DNA of 64,000 bases from Mesorhizobium sp. AR02 (GCF_024746835.1 NZ_CP080531.1:2976001-3040000); one strand, 5' to 3'. Shown: positions 8,557 through 18,332, counted from the first letter of the stretch. The notes: a model not told the origin generated them from the letters alone. Translations and numbers: made by a program.

Positions 8557-9050
8557 GCCGGTAAGCTTGGCGCTGGTTCCTCGCCCCCGTGAAGCGGGGG
8601 AGAGGTGGCCCGGCGAAACCGGGACGGAGAGGGGGACGACCTACGCGAAGCCAGAACCCGGTGAAAGACGAAGCGCGAGACGGGCCAGGATCGAAGCTAT
8701 CGGGAGGCAACAAATTCCAGACGCCGCGCAGGCCCCTCTCCGTCCCGGCTTCGCCGGGCCACCTCTCCCCACTTCGTGGGGCGAGGAACCCAAGTCCGGC
8801 CAGTCCACGCCGCAATTGCCGAAAAGCCAAAACATTGGTATGAGCCACGCCATGGAAGAGCTTTTTGGCGATCCGGCTTACAAGGGTTTCGTGCTGCAGG
8901 ACAGAAAACGCCTGCCGTCGCGCTTTTCCGCGCGCGTCAGCGGTGCACTGACCAGCCGACTTAGCTAGGCCGACCTGTCCAGGTCGTTGCGCCGGCCCGA
9001 GATTGCCGGCTTCTGCTCTTTCCCATTCTCATATCGACGGATTTACGCAC
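8557..9050. other. gene-poor region before leuC
   Basis: 494 bases without a supported gene. Most is a palindromic repeat (8575-8790). The rest, 8791-9050, must hold the leuC promoter and leader. It contains a 42-codon ORF (8840-8968, MSHAMEELFGD...) with no ribosome binding site; I did not call it. I see no Leu-rich leader peptide and no attenuator hairpin before leuC. Confidence 0.5.
8575..8790. repeat. second palindromic intergenic element
   Basis: Left arm 8575-8634 (GGTTCCTCGCCCCCGTGAAG...) and right arm 8733-8790 are near-perfect inverted copies. Both contain hairpins built on AGAGGTGGCCCGGCG / CGCCGGGCCACCTCT. About 100 unrelated bases lie between. It differs in sequence from the element at 6829-7018 but has the same architecture, and it sits just after a gene. 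Confidence 0.85.
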
Positions 9051-10460
9051 ATGAGCGCACCGCGCACCCTCTACGACAAGATTTTCGACGACCATGTCGT
9101 CGACCGCCAGGACGACGGCACCTGCCTGCTCTACATCGACCGCCACCTCGTCCATGAAGTGACCAGCCCGCAGGCCTTCGAAGGTCTGCGCCTGAGCGGC
9201 CGCAAAGTCCGGCATCCGGAAAAGACGCTGGCCGTGGTCGATCACAATGTCTCGACCTCGCCCGAGCGCAAGTTCGGCATCAAGAACGAGGAAAGCCGCA
9301 TCCAGGTCGAGGCGCTGGCCAAGAACGCCAAGGATTTCGGCGTCGAATATTATTCCGAAAACGATATCCGCCAGGGCATCGTCCACATCATCGGCCCGGA
9401 GCAGGGCTTTACCTTGCCCGGCATGACCATCGTCTGCGGCGACAGCCACACCTCGACCCACGGTGCTTTTGGAGCATTGGCGCATGGCATCGGCACGTCG
9501 GAGGTCGAGCATGTGCTCGCAACGCAAACCCTGATCCAGCGCAAGGCCAAGAACATGCTGGTGCGCGTCGATGGCCAGTTGCCGGAAGGCGTCACCGCCA
9601 AGGACATCATCCTCGCCATCATCGGCGAGATCGGCACCGCCGGCGGCACCGGCTATGTCATCGAATATGCCGGCGAGGCGATCCGTGCGCTGTCGATGGA
9701 AGGCCGCATGACGATCTGCAACATGTCGATCGAGGGCGGCGCGCGCGCCGGCCTGATCGCGGCCGACGAGACGACCTTCGCCTATGTTAAGGACAAGCCG
9801 CGTGCGCCGAAGGGCGCGGCCTGGGATGCCGCGCTCGCCTACTGGAAGACGCTGCAGTCGGACGAAGGCGCGCATTTCGACAAGGTGATCGTGCTCGACG
9901 CGGCCAAGCTGCCGCCGATCGTCTCCTGGGGCTCTTCGCCGGAAGATGTCGTCTCCGTGCAAGGCATCGTGCCGAACCCGGACGACATCACCGACGAGAA
10001 CAAGCGCACCTCCAAGCAGCGCGCGCTCGACTATATGGGCCTGACGCCAGGGACCAAGATCACCGACATCGCGCTCGACCGCGTCTTCATCGGCTCCTGC
10101 ACCAATGGCCGCATCGAGGATCTGCGCGCCGCCGCCAAGGTGATCGAGGGCAAGACCGTCAATCCGCGCGTCAACGCCATGATCGTGCCGGGCTCCGGCC
10201 TGGTCAAGGAACAGGCGGAAGCCGAGGGCCTGGACAAGATCTTCCTCGCCGCCGGTTTCGACTGGCGCGAGCCGGGCTGCTCGATGTGCCTGGCCATGAA
10301 CGACGACCGGCTGAAGCCGCATGAACGCTGCGCCTCGACCTCGAACCGCAACTTCGAGGGCAGGCAAGGCTTCAAGGGCCGCACCCATCTGGTGTCGCCG
10401 GCGATGGCGGCGGCGGCGGCGATCGCCGGCCACTTCGTCGACATCCGCGACTGGAAATAA
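9051..10460 (+). CDS. leuC: 3-isopropylmalate dehydratase large subunit LeuC
   Basis: LeuC forms the [4Fe-4S] catalytic half of isopropylmalate isomerase in leucine synthesis. The 469-residue length is standard. Iron-sulfur ligands are visible as [13 protein letters not shown] (near 347) and CSMCLAMND (two cysteines near 407-410). Substrate-loop motifs include [22 protein letters not shown] in two pieces near 140. ATG 9051 gives the usual N-terminus [17 protein letters not shown]; an upstream TTG at 9003 would add 16 unlikely residues. leuD is not adjacent, as in many rhizobia. A strong terminator follows. Confidence 0.97.
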   Translation: MSAPRTLYDKIFDDHVVDRQDDGTCLLYIDRHLVHEVTSPQAFEGLRLSGRKVRHPEKTLAVVDHNVSTSPERKFGIKNEESRIQVEALAKNAKDFGVEYYSENDIRQGIVHIIGPEQGFTLPGMTIVCGDSHTSTHGAFGALAHGIGTSEVEHVLATQTLIQRKAKNMLVRVDGQLPEGVTAKDIILAIIGEIGTAGGTGYVIEYAGEAIRALSMEGRMTICNMSIEGGARAGLIAADETTFAYVKDKPRAPKGAAWDAALAYWKTLQSDEGAHFDKVIVLDAAKLPPIVSWGSSPEDVVSVQGIVPNPDDITDENKRTSKQRALDYMGLTPGTKITDIALDRVFIGSCTNGRIEDLRAAAKVIEGKTVNPRVNAMIVPGSGLVKEQAEAEGLDKIFLAAGFDWREPGCSMCLAMNDDRLKPHERCASTSNRNFEGRQGFKGRTHLVSPAMAAAAAIAGHFVDIRDWK

Positions 10461-10485
10461 CGTCCGGTTACACGGTTTGATTGCC

Positions 10486-10521
10486 AGACCCCGGATCGCC
10501 CAGCGCTCCGGGGTCTTTTTT
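10486..10521 (+). terminator. intrinsic terminator of leuC
   Basis: AGACCCCGGA and TCCGGGGTCT form a perfect 10-base-pair stem with an 11-base loop, followed by six T's. It starts 25 bases after the leuC stop. Confidence 0.92.
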
Positions 10522-10619
10522 CATTCGCGCCGCCCATATATTCGCTCGGGCTTAACCGCTTGTTTGCGCCTGCGCTCTACGGTCTTCCCTGACGTCAAGC
10601 GAGGGGAAGTCACGGTCCT

Positions 10620-11816
10620 TTGGACACCGGCCTGTTCATAGCGCTGCTCAATCCGACGATCGCGCTGGCTCTCGGCGCGGCTTTCTTCGTGCTATGGACC
10701 TATCAGCGCCACCGGCCCTATCTGGCCGTGCTGGCGCTCAGCTACTGTGTTTCGGCACCCGGCTTCCTGTTCCAGTATTTCACCTTGCCCGTCGGCATGG
10801 CGCTGACCAAGCTGGTGTCCAACATCTGCTTCACCGTCGCCGGCTGTTGCCTGTCGGGCGCCATCGTCGCCCGCTACGGCCGCAAGGTGCCCTATGTCGG
10901 GATCGGCGTGCTGGCCGGTGGTGGCCTGGCGTCGCTGTGCTGGTTCCTGTTCGTCGCGCCGGATCTCACCTGGCGTATCCTGGCGATGAATTTCGCCTTT
11001 GGCGGTCTCAGCCTTCTGGTCGGGGCCGAATTGCGGCCGGTGCGCAACAACGGGCCGACCGAGAAAATCCTGTTCGTGCTGTCGCTGCTGTCGGGCCTCA
11101 ACTTCTTCGTGCGCACCCTTGTCGTCGTCATCGCGCACGGGCCGTTCACCAGCTATGACGGGTTCTACGGCTCCTCCTACTGGACGACGGCGTTGCTGTC
11201 GCATGCGCTGCTGTCGCTGCTCATCGCGCTTTGCCTGTTCAGCGCTGCGGCCCTCGACGTCATGAAGGCATTGAAGGCCGAGACACACACCGATCCGCTG
11301 TCGGGCCTGCTCAACCGGCGCGGGTTCGAGGAGCGCGGGGCCCAGCTCCTGCAACACTGCGCGGTGGCCAGGTTCCCGGTGGCGCTGGTGCTGGCCGACC
11401 TCGATCATTTCAAGGCGCTCAACGATGTGCACGGGCACGCCGCCGGCGATCGCGTGATCGCCGATTTCGCCGCCAAGCTGCGCGCGGCTACAGGCGCGCG
11501 GGGGGCTGCCGGGCGCATCGGCGGCGAGGAGTTCGCCGTGCTCCTGCCGTTGAGCGATCTCGCCGCCGCGCGATTGTTCGCAGAAGCCGTGCGCACGCTC
11601 TACTCGGCCGGCGGCGTCGACGGGCTTCCCGCCGCCACCAAGGTCACCGCCAGTTTCGGCGTGGCGGCCCGCAGCGGTGACGAAGCGCTGGAACCCTTGA
11701 TGCGCCGTGCCGACGAGGCGCTTTACAAGGCCAAGAAAAACGGCCGCGACAGCGTGCGCCTGTCTTACGAACGGCCCGAAATGGTGTTCGCGGCGGAGCC
11801 GTCCAGGACCGGCTGA
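10620..11816 (+). CDS. membrane GGDEF diguanylate cyclase (first of a pair)
   Basis: A 398-residue protein: seven hydrophobic helices (about 5-215), then a GGDEF domain (about 225-385). The active site is RIGGEEFAVLL with GGEEF at residues 301-305, and the metal-binding segment is VLADLDHFKALND, so the enzyme should make cyclic di-GMP from GTP. No RxxD inhibitory site precedes GGEEF, so product feedback is probably absent. The start is a TTG with GAGGGG 13 bases upstream; no better start is available. The 7-helix sensor is not one I can name. A paralogue of the same architecture follows 76 bases later. Confidence 0.88.
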   Translation: MDTGLFIALLNPTIALALGAAFFVLWTYQRHRPYLAVLALSYCVSAPGFLFQYFTLPVGMALTKLVSNICFTVAGCCLSGAIVARYGRKVPYVGIGVLAGGGLASLCWFLFVAPDLTWRILAMNFAFGGLSLLVGAELRPVRNNGPTEKILFVLSLLSGLNFFVRTLVVVIAHGPFTSYDGFYGSSYWTTALLSHALLSLLIALCLFSAAALDVMKALKAETHTDPLSGLLNRRGFEERGAQLLQHCAVARFPVALVLADLDHFKALNDVHGHAAGDRVIADFAAKLRAATGARGAAGRIGGEEFAVLLPLSDLAAARLFAEAVRTLYSAGGVDGLPAATKVTASFGVAARSGDEALEPLMRRADEALYKAKKNGRDSVRLSYERPEMVFAAEPSRTG

Positions 11817-11892
11817 CGCCGCACGTCCCAGCCTCACGTTAACGTCTTTTTCGCCCGTCGATGTTTAGCTGTGGGCACGGGGTGCGAAAGAG

Positions 11893-13104
11893 ATGAGCGG
11901 CGCGAACTTCATCCTGTTGATCAATCTGTCGGTTGCCGGCCTGCTGGCGGCATCCTTCATGGCGGTCGCGTTCCATGATGTCGGCCGCGCCTCGGCGCGC
12001 TGGTTTGCCTTTGGCTATGTCCTGGGCATGGCCTATTCGGCGATCGAATTCAGCATTCCCGCCTTTACCGATGCCCGGATCCCGGTGGTCACCGCTTTCG
12101 CGGTCTTCCTCGGTGCCACCATGGCCTTCAATGCCGGACTGGCTCGTAAATACGGCGTGGCGCCGCCATGGCCGCCGATGCTGTTCTTCCTGGTCGCCAC
12201 CACCATCGCCGTCTATTTCGTACAGGACCTGCCGCGCCAGTCGCTGGCCCGCATGATGGCCTACCAGCTTCCCTATGCCGTCATGCAATTCGTCGGCCTG
12301 GCCATCGTCTGGTCGTCCAGGCAAAGGCGAGGCCGGCTCGATCGCATCCTGATGGCCGTGCTCGCCGCCAGCGGTGTGCAGTTCGCCTCAAAGCCGTTCA
12401 TAGCGCATGCGCTCGGTGGCTGGGGCGCCAATCCGCAGGCCTATCTGCAAAGCAACTACGCGCTGGTGTCGCAATCGCTCGGCACTGTCTTTGCCCTGGC
12501 GCTGGCGCTGCTGATACTGGCCATTCTGGTTCTTGAGGTGCTGGCTGAAGTGACGTCGAGGTCGGAGACCGATACGCTGTCGGGACTGCTCAATCGCGGT
12601 GCCTTCACGCGTCAGGCGGAGCAGGCCATGCTTGGCGCCGTGCGGCAAGGCGTTCCGGTCACGCTCGTCATCGCCGATCTCGATCATTTCAAAGGCATCA
12701 ACGACAATTTCGGCCATGCCTCCGGCGACCGGGTGATCGAGACCTTCGCCGGTTTCCTGCGCGAGGCCGCCGCCGGACACCATGTCGCCGGCCGCATCGG
12801 CGGCGAGGAATTCGCCATCATCCTGCCGGGGACCAACCTTGCCGCCGCCCGGCTGTTCGCCGAGGGCACGCGCAGCGCGTTCGGCACGCTGCCCATAGAC
12901 GGGCTGCCGGCGGATAACCGCTGCACGGCGAGTTTCGGTGTCGCCGAACTTCATGCCAGCGAAACCATCGCCGATCTCATGCGGCGCGCGGACGAGGCGC
13001 TTTACCTGGCGAAGAATGCCGGGCGCGACTGCGTACGTGTTTCAGCCGGGCCAGGAGGCGAGTGGTCGTCCAACGCGATCGTCATGAGCTCTAGATCAGG
13101 ATGA
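11893..13104 (+). CDS. membrane GGDEF diguanylate cyclase (second of a pair)
   Basis: 403 residues with the same plan as its upstream neighbour: seven N-terminal helices (about 5-220) and a C-terminal GGDEF domain. RIGGEEFAIIL (GGEEF at 303-307) and VIADLDHFKGIND are intact. The I-site is again missing (the stretch AAAGHHVAG precedes RIGGEEF). The membrane parts of the two proteins are only loosely alike, so they could sense different signals. The last 17 bases overlap a dispersed repeat, which supplies the C-terminal residues. Confidence 0.88.
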   Translation: MSGANFILLINLSVAGLLAASFMAVAFHDVGRASARWFAFGYVLGMAYSAIEFSIPAFTDARIPVVTAFAVFLGATMAFNAGLARKYGVAPPWPPMLFFLVATTIAVYFVQDLPRQSLARMMAYQLPYAVMQFVGLAIVWSSRQRRGRLDRILMAVLAASGVQFASKPFIAHALGGWGANPQAYLQSNYALVSQSLGTVFALALALLILAILVLEVLAEVTSRSETDTLSGLLNRGAFTRQAEQAMLGAVRQGVPVTLVIADLDHFKGINDNFGHASGDRVIETFAGFLREAAAGHHVAGRIGGEEFAIILPGTNLAAARLFAEGTRSAFGTLPIDGLPADNRCTASFGVAELHASETIADLMRRADEALYLAKNAGRDCVRVSAGPGGEWSSNAIVMSSRSG

Positions 13105-13147
13105 TCTTCTCCGAAGGCCGGTTCTCACTTTTCGGGATCATGCTCTA
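13088..13147. repeat. dispersed repeat, AGAGCATGATCCCGAAAAGT family
   Basis: An imperfect palindrome from CTCTAGATCAGGATGAT to ATCATGCTCTAG. The inner TTTTCGGGATCATGCTC is shared in one or other orientation with the repeats at 22026-22150 and 26694-26762. It overlaps the ends of both flanking genes: the last codons of the GGDEF gene and the stop codon of the converging small gene. Confidence 0.75.
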
Positions 13148-13507
13148 GCGGCAAGGGCTGAGTTCGGGCATCTCGCCGTCGGAAAGCCCGTACATATAGC
13201 TGCGGCCTTTGACGAAGACTGGCGGCCGGTAGCAATCGCTGTAGCCTGATATCTCGTCGGATTCGTTCTGGTAGATCACCTTGGGCTGGCCGGCGCTGGT
13301 GTAGTCGGACAGCTGCTTGGCCAGCTTGCCTTGGCCGACGATGATGCGCTTGTAGCCGGCGGCGCTGTCGATGACGAGATTGCCGAAGGAATCGGCGTAG
13401 ACGCGATCCTGATGACGGCCCCCGGCAAGTGCGGGTGCAGCCAGGCCGGCGACCGAGGCTGCCACAATGAGCGCCGAGAGGCGCGATCTGCCGGAGTTGG
13501 AACGCAT
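13145..13507 (-). CDS. small secreted protein of unknown function
   Basis: 120 residues with a Sec signal peptide (SRLSALIVAASVAGLAAPALAGG, read in two pieces; cleavage after ALA near 28). The mature part contains DRVYADSFGNLVIDSAAGYK and two cysteines (DCYRPP, SPCR) that may pair. I do not recognise a family. ATG 13507 follows a perfect AGGAGG at the right distance. A perfect CtrA-type box lies 45-60 bases upstream, so cell-cycle control is possible. The longer upstream reading frame is not needed and was rejected. Confidence 0.8.
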   Translation of the reverse strand: MRSNSGRSRLSALIVAASVAGLAAPALAGGRHQDRVYADSFGNLVIDSAAGYKRIIVGQGKLAKQLSDYTSAGQPKVIYQNESDEISGYSDCYRPPVFVKGRSYMYGLSDGEMPELSPCR

Positions 13508-13551
13508 GGCGTCCTCCTGATGGTTAGAGGAAAGCCTCCTCGAATCGGAAA

Positions 13552-13567
13552 TTAACCTTTTCTTAAC
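13552..13567. promoter_or_regulatory. CtrA-type box
   Basis: TTAA-CCTTTTC-TTAAC matches the full CtrA consensus TTAA-N7-TTAAC without a mismatch. It is followed by another TTAA (13572-13575). It lies 45 bases upstream of the minus-strand secreted-protein gene and about 200 bases before the divergent lipoprotein gene. Confidence 0.6.
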
Positions 13568-13763
13568 CTTTGTTAAGAGGCTGGCGCGTTGCGCGGCGAT
13601 GTCTCGCCAAACATGGTTAATTTCCGACTGGAGGGAAAACCCGACGGCCATCATTCGGCCATGCTTGGCCGCACCATCGCGACCGGCTCCGAATGCGACA
13701 GCGGTGGGCGCCCTTGATCTTGGCAAAGCATCGCGGCTAGCTTGTCGCATGGGAGGACAGCAT

Positions 13764-14189
13764 ATGGCGTTACGCCGGGCGGTTTGGGTGTCCGTTTTCC
13801 CGTTGCTCGTTATCGTTGCTGCGTGTGTGCCGCAGAATGGCGCGCCGAAGGCGGCCAATACCGTCTCGGTTGCGCCGGCTCAGCAGTCCATCGCCGCCGC
13901 GGCGCCCCCGGCATCCGCAACCAAGATCACCACCGATCTCACCGCGCCGCGATCCACTGTGGGTACAGCAACCTATGGATGCGGCAATGGCAGCGCGATC
14001 ACCATTCAGAATCTCGGCTCGTCGTTGCGTGTGATCGAGCCGGGTGGCGCGACCGAAGAGTTCGTGGCGTCGCCCGCCAACCAGTCCAGCCGCTACCAGG
14101 AGGCCGCCACGCATAACGCAATCGTGATCGACGGGCGTGAGGCGCTGGTGATGAAGAGGGGCTCGACGCCGCAGACCTGCAAGCGATAG
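13764..14189 (+). CDS. MliC-like lipoprotein
   Basis: 141 residues. An N-terminal hydrophobic helix ends in the lipobox VIVAAC (Cys21), predicting a lipid-anchored periplasmic protein. A Pro/Ala-rich linker (about 25-65) leads to a small domain beginning YGCGNGSAITIQ and ending TCKR. The paired cysteines and beta-rich pattern resemble MliC/PliC, inhibitors of C-type lysozyme, and the final ALVMKRGS fits. The assignment is by pattern only. ATG 13764 has GGGAGGA 6 bases upstream. Confidence 0.7.
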   Translation: MALRRAVWVSVFPLLVIVAACVPQNGAPKAANTVSVAPAQQSIAAAAPPASATKITTDLTAPRSTVGTATYGCGNGSAITIQNLGSSLRVIEPGGATEEFVASPANQSSRYQEAATHNAIVIDGREALVMKRGSTPQTCKR

Positions 14190-14338
14190 TTCGAATCTTA
14201 ACACAGCCGAGCTCTGGACCAGATATGCTGCACTGCAGCGATATAGAGCCGGCTGCGGGCCATCAGCCCCTAATCGATTGAAGCCCGAACCTGCCTTTTT
14301 GTCAGACTAAATGACGTTTCCAAAACGATTTTCTGGCT

Positions 14339-14367
14339 TTGACGCGGTGCAAAAAGAGCATTAGAAA
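14339..14367 (+). promoter_or_regulatory. candidate sdh operon promoter
   Basis: TTGACG (14339-14344), a 17-base spacer and TAGAAA (14362-14367) lie about 80 bases before sdhC. The -35 is close to the alphaproteobacterial consensus; the -10 is weaker. The surrounding 14190-14448 gap holds no gene. Confidence 0.4.
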
Positions 14368-14448
14368 CCGGCTGTCCGAAGTCGCAACCGGAAGCGGCAA
14401 TGCCGCATTTCCACCTGAGGCTCCAGAGACGCCGAACCTGGGGGAGCC

Positions 14449-14868
14449 ATGAGCAAATCACCAGCCACCCGCGAATTCGCCAGACGTGAACGGCCGCTCT
14501 CGCCGCACCTGACGATCTACCGGCCGCCGATCACGATGACGATGTCGATCATCCATCGCATCACCGGCGGGGCGCTTTATTTCGGCACGCTGCTGGTCGC
14601 CGTCTGGCTGATGGCGGCGGCAAGCTCGCAGGCGACCTTCGACTGGGTCAACTGGGCTTTCGGCACCTGGCTCGGCCGGCTCATCCTGTTCGGTTACACC
14701 TGGGCGCTGATGCATCACATGCTGGGCGGCGTGCGCCACCTGGTCTGGGATACGGGCGCGGGGCTGGAGAAGCACACGGCATCGAAGATCGCCTGGGCGA
14801 CGCTGGCCGGTTCGATCCTGCTCACGCTGCTGATCTGGGCCGCCGGCTATATGGCGCGGGGAGCCTGA
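14449..14868 (+). CDS. sdhC: succinate dehydrogenase cytochrome b556 subunit
   Basis: 139 residues with three membrane helices. SdhC anchors complex II and binds heme b and ubiquinone with SdhD. The N-terminal signature [20 protein letters not shown] and IHRITGG, and the heme-ligand region [16 protein letters not shown], are plain. GGGGGAG precedes ATG. It heads the operon sdhC-sdhD-sdhA-DUF3052-sdhB; the gap to sdhD is two bases. Confidence 0.96.
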   Translation: MSKSPATREFARRERPLSPHLTIYRPPITMTMSIIHRITGGALYFGTLLVAVWLMAAASSQATFDWVNWAFGTWLGRLILFGYTWALMHHMLGGVRHLVWDTGAGLEKHTASKIAWATLAGSILLTLLIWAAGYMARGA

Positions 14869-14870
14869 TC

Positions 14871-15269
14871 ATGAGCGGCAAGAACAATACCGACATGCGC
14901 ACGCCGTTGGCGAAGGTCCGCGGTCTCGGCTCGTCCCATGAGGGTACACAGCATTTCTGGCGCCAGCGGCTGACGGCGCTCGCCAACATCCCGCTGACGC
15001 TGTTCTTCGTCGGGTTCCTGATCGCGCTCAACGGCGCCGGCTACGCGGAGGTGCGCGCGGCACTCGCCAATCCGTTCGTGGCGCTGGTGCTGGCCCTGGT
15101 GCTCATCTCCGGGCTTATCCATATGCGGCTCGGCATGCAGGTGATCATCGAGGACTATATAACCGGCGAAGGCCTGAAGCTGGCGACGATCGCGCTCAAC
15201 ACATTTTTCACCATAGCGGTTGGCGTCGCCTCGATCTTCGCCCTGCTCAAGCTGGCATTCGGAGGCTGA
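14871..15269 (+). CDS. sdhD: succinate dehydrogenase membrane anchor subunit
   Basis: 132 residues, three membrane helices. Family marks are [17 protein letters not shown] near residue 20 and [14 protein letters not shown] near 85, which carry the second heme ligand and the quinone-site Asp/Tyr. With SdhC it holds SdhA and SdhB on the cytoplasmic membrane face and passes electrons to ubiquinone. Confidence 0.95.
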   Translation: MSGKNNTDMRTPLAKVRGLGSSHEGTQHFWRQRLTALANIPLTLFFVGFLIALNGAGYAEVRAALANPFVALVLALVLISGLIHMRLGMQVIIEDYITGEGLKLATIALNTFFTIAVGVASIFALLKLAFGG

Positions 15270-15270
15270 G

Positions 15271-17106
15271 TTGGCCAAGGACGCGAAATCAGCCAACAAA
15301 GCAGGCTATAGCTTTGTCGACCACAAATTCGACGTGGTGGTCGTCGGCGCCGGCGGTGCCGGCCTGCGCGCCACGCTCGGCATGGCCGAGCAGGGCCTGC
15401 GTACCGCCTGCATCACAAAAGTGTTCCCGACGCGCTCGCACACGGTGGCGGCGCAAGGCGGCATCGCCGCCTCGCTGTCCAATATGGGGCCGGATTCCTG
15501 GCAGTGGCACATGTACGACACCGTCAAGGGCTCGGACTGGCTGGGCGATGTCGACGCCATGGAATATCTGGTGCGGGAGGCGCCGGCGGCGGTCTACGAG
15601 CTCGAGCACTATGGCGTGCCGTTCTCGCGCACCGAAGAAGGCAAGATCTACCAGCGGCCGTTCGGCGGCCACATGATGAATTACGGCGAAGGCCCGCCGG
15701 TGCAGCGCACCTGCGCCGCCGCCGACCGTACCGGCCACGCCATTCTGCACACGCTCTATGGCCAGTCGCTGAAGAACAACGCGCAGTTCTTCATCGAGTA
15801 TTTCGCGCTCGACCTGATCATGGAGCCGGACGGCACCTGCACCGGCGTCGTCGCCTGGAATCTCGATGACGGCACCATCCACCGCTTTTCGGCCAAGATG
15901 GTGGTGCTGGCGACCGGCGGCTATGGCCGCGCCTATTTCTCGGCGACCTCCGCACACACCTGCACCGGCGACGGCGGCGGCATGGCCGCCAGAGCCGGCT
16001 TCCCGCTGCAGGACATGGAGTTCGTGCAGTTCCACCCGACCGGCATCTATGGCGCCGGCTGCCTGATCACCGAAGGCGCGCGCGGCGAGGGCGGCTATCT
16101 CGTCAATTCCGAAGGCGAGCGCTTCATGGAGCGCTATGCGCCGTCGGCCAAGGACCTTGCCTCGCGCGACGTCGTCTCGCGTTGCATGACGCTGGAGATC
16201 CGCGAGGGCCGCGGTGTCGGCAAGAAGAAGGACCACATCTTCCTGCATCTCGACCACCTCGATCCGGCCGTGCTGCACGAGCGGCTTCCCGGCATTTCGG
16301 AATCGGCCAAGATCTTCGCCGGCGTCGACCTGACCAAGGAGCCGATCCCGGTGCTGCCGACGGTGCACTACAATATGGGCGGTGTGCCGACCAATTACTG
16401 GGGCGAGGTGCTGAACCCGACCACGCGCAGCCCCGACAAGGTGTCGCCCGGACTGATGGCGGTGGGTGAAGCGGGCTGCGCCTCGGTGCACGGCGCCAAC
16501 CGGCTGGGCTCGAACTCGCTGATCGATCTGGTCGTGTTCGGCCGCGCCGCCGCGATCCGTGCCGGCCAGGTCATCGACCGCAAGGCGGCGATCCCTTCAC
16601 CCAACGAAGCCTCGGTCGAGAAGATCATGGATCGCTTCGACGGGCTGCGCCACGCCAATGGCTCGACGCCGACTGCGGTGCTGCGCGAGAAGATGCAGAA
16701 GGCGATGCAGGAAGACGCTGCCGTGTTCCGCACGCAGGAATCGCTGGAAAACGGCTGCAAGCGCATTTCGCAGATCTGGGGCGAGCTCAAGGACATCAAA
16801 GTCTTCGACCGCTCGATGATCTGGAACTCCGACCTGGTCGAGACGCTGGAGCTGGAAAACCTGATGGCCAACGCCATCACCACCGTCTACAGCGCCGAGG
16901 CGCGCAAGGAGAGCCGTGGCGCGCATGCGCGGGAAGATTTTGCGTCGCGCGACGACGCCACCTGGCGCAAGCACACGCTGGCCAGGCTGAGCGAGGACGG
17001 CAAGGTGACGCTCAGCTACCGGCCGGTGCACACCGAGCCGCTGCTGGCGGAAAAGGACGGCGGCATCAGCCTCGCCAAGATCGCACCCAAGGCCAGGGTG
17101 TACTGA
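15271..17106 (+). CDS. sdhA: succinate dehydrogenase flavoprotein subunit
   Basis: SdhA oxidises succinate to fumarate through covalent FAD. Seen: dinucleotide fold [19 protein letters not shown]-linking His in [15 protein letters not shown], active-site [20 protein letters not shown] (20 residues), [15 protein letters not shown] and [19 protein letters not shown] chose the TTG at 15271 because it has GGAGG six bases upstream, follows the sdhD stop by one base and gives 611 residues, normal for rhizobia; no ATG is suitably placed. Confidence 0.96.
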   Translation: MAKDAKSANKAGYSFVDHKFDVVVVGAGGAGLRATLGMAEQGLRTACITKVFPTRSHTVAAQGGIAASLSNMGPDSWQWHMYDTVKGSDWLGDVDAMEYLVREAPAAVYELEHYGVPFSRTEEGKIYQRPFGGHMMNYGEGPPVQRTCAAADRTGHAILHTLYGQSLKNNAQFFIEYFALDLIMEPDGTCTGVVAWNLDDGTIHRFSAKMVVLATGGYGRAYFSATSAHTCTGDGGGMAARAGFPLQDMEFVQFHPTGIYGAGCLITEGARGEGGYLVNSEGERFMERYAPSAKDLASRDVVSRCMTLEIREGRGVGKKKDHIFLHLDHLDPAVLHERLPGISESAKIFAGVDLTKEPIPVLPTVHYNMGGVPTNYWGEVLNPTTRSPDKVSPGLMAVGEAGCASVHGANRLGSNSLIDLVVFGRAAAIRAGQVIDRKAAIPSPNEASVEKIMDRFDGLRHANGSTPTAVLREKMQKAMQEDAAVFRTQESLENGCKRISQIWGELKDIKVFDRSMIWNSDLVETLELENLMANAITTVYSAEARKESRGAHAREDFASRDDATWRKHTLARLSEDGKVTLSYRPVHTEPLLAEKDGGISLAKIAPKARVY

Positions 17107-17108
17107 CA

Positions 17109-17546
17109 ATGGCGCTGGCGGGCTCAGGCTATTCCTGTACGCCCCTTCCGGCCAAGCTCGGCCTGAAGGACGGAATGGTCGCGGCGTTCATCGCGCTGCC
17201 GCCGGAGCTCGACGACCTGACGGACGCCGTGGTTTTTGCCGAAGTCGATCGGCTGGCCGATTGGTCCGAGATTTCGGGCAGCCATCAAAGATACGACGCC
17301 GTCCATGCCTTCACCCGGCAGCGCGCCGAGATCGAGGATCGCCTTGGCGATGTCGAGGCGGCGATCAAGCGCGACGGCATGGTCTGGGTGTCCTGGCCGA
17401 AGAAGGCATCGAAAGTGCCGACCGACGTCACCGAGGGTGTCGTCCGCACTGAAGCGCTGAAGCTCGATCTTGTCGACGTCAAGGTCGTCGCCGTCAATGA
17501 AATCTGGTCCGGGCTGAAGCTCGTCATCCGAAAGGACCTGAGGTAA
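17109..17546 (+). CDS. DUF3052-like protein inside the sdh operon
   Basis: 145 residues, soluble, no signal peptide. Seen: [20 protein letters not shown] at the start, [17 protein letters not shown] in the middle, then [20 protein letters not shown] and [13 protein letters not shown]. The last two resemble the conserved parts of DUF3052 proteins. The gene lies two bases after sdhA and its stop overlaps the sdhB start by one base, so it must be co-translated with complex II. Role unknown; assembly or regulation of complex II is a guess from position. Family call is by memory of the pattern, not by search. Confidence 0.72.
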   Translation: MALAGSGYSCTPLPAKLGLKDGMVAAFIALPPELDDLTDAVVFAEVDRLADWSEISGSHQRYDAVHAFTRQRAEIEDRLGDVEAAIKRDGMVWVSWPKKASKVPTDVTEGVVRTEALKLDLVDVKVVAVNEIWSGLKLVIRKDLR

Positions 17547-18325
17547 TGGTCGAACTGACGCTCCCCAAGAATTCGAAAATCCAGCAGGGCAAGACCTGGC
17601 CGAAGCCGGAAGGTGCCACGAATCTGCGGGAATACCGCATCTACCGGTGGTCGCCGGACGATGACGAGAATCCGCGCATCGACACCTATTTCGTCGACAT
17701 GGATGATTGCGGGCCGATGGTGCTCGACGCGCTGCTGTGGATCAAGAACAAGATCGACCCGACGCTGACCTTGCGCCGCTCCTGCCGTGAAGGCATTTGC
17801 GGCTCCTGCGCCATGAACATCGACGGCTCGAACACGCTGGCCTGCACCAAGGGCTGCGACGACATTTCCGGCGCCGTCAAAGTCTACCCGCTGCCGCATA
17901 TGCAGGTGGTCAAGGACCTGGTGCCCGACCTCACCAACTTCTACGCCCAGCATGCCTCGATTGAGCCCTGGCTGAAGACGGTGTCGCCGCAGCCGGCCAA
18001 GGAATGGCTGCAGAGCCATGAGGACCGCGAGAAGCTCGACGGTCTCTACGAGTGCATATTATGCGCCTGCTGCTCGACCTCGTGCCCGAGCTACTGGTGG
18101 AATGGCGACCGCTATCTCGGCCCCGCGACCCTCTTGCAGGCCTATCGTTGGCTGATCGACAGCCGCGACGAGGCCAAGGGCGAGCGGCTCGACAATCTCG
18201 AAGACCCGTTCCGGCTCTACCGCTGCCACACCATCATGAACTGCGCGCAGACCTGCCCGAAGGGGCTGAACCCGGCTAAGGCGATCGCGGAGATCAAGAA
18301 GATGATGGTGGAGCGGCGGGTTTAG
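17546..18325 (+). CDS. sdhB: succinate dehydrogenase iron-sulfur subunit
   Basis: 259 residues. SdhB carries electrons from FAD to quinone through three clusters. The [2Fe-2S] ligands are in [16 protein letters not shown] plus a later Cys (NTLAC); the [4Fe-4S] and [3Fe-4S] ligands are in [17 protein letters not shown] and [20 protein letters not shown] (20 residues). All expected cysteines are present. Its start overlaps the preceding stop (TAATG). Confidence 0.97.
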   Translation: MVELTLPKNSKIQQGKTWPKPEGATNLREYRIYRWSPDDDENPRIDTYFVDMDDCGPMVLDALLWIKNKIDPTLTLRRSCREGICGSCAMNIDGSNTLACTKGCDDISGAVKVYPLPHMQVVKDLVPDLTNFYAQHASIEPWLKTVSPQPAKEWLQSHEDREKLDGLYECILCACCSTSCPSYWWNGDRYLGPATLLQAYRWLIDSRDEAKGERLDNLEDPFRLYRCHTIMNCAQTCPKGLNPAKAIAEIKKMMVERRV

Positions 18326-18332
18326 GCCCTGC

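Noticed and set aside
8840..8968. 42-codon ORF before leuC (MSHAMEELFGD...)
   Set aside because: No ribosome binding site, no recognisable motif, ends 82 bases before leuC. It is not Leu-rich, so it is not an obvious attenuation peptide. Left uncalled, though it keeps a plausible codon bias.
8961..10433. 490-codon minus-strand frame over leuC
   Set aside because: Antisense shadow caused by high GC in the third position; no protein motif.
13600..13760. Upstream extension of the MliC-like lipoprotein (start before 13764)
   Set aside because: Would destroy the lipoprotein signal; ATG 13764 has GGGAGGA at the right distance.
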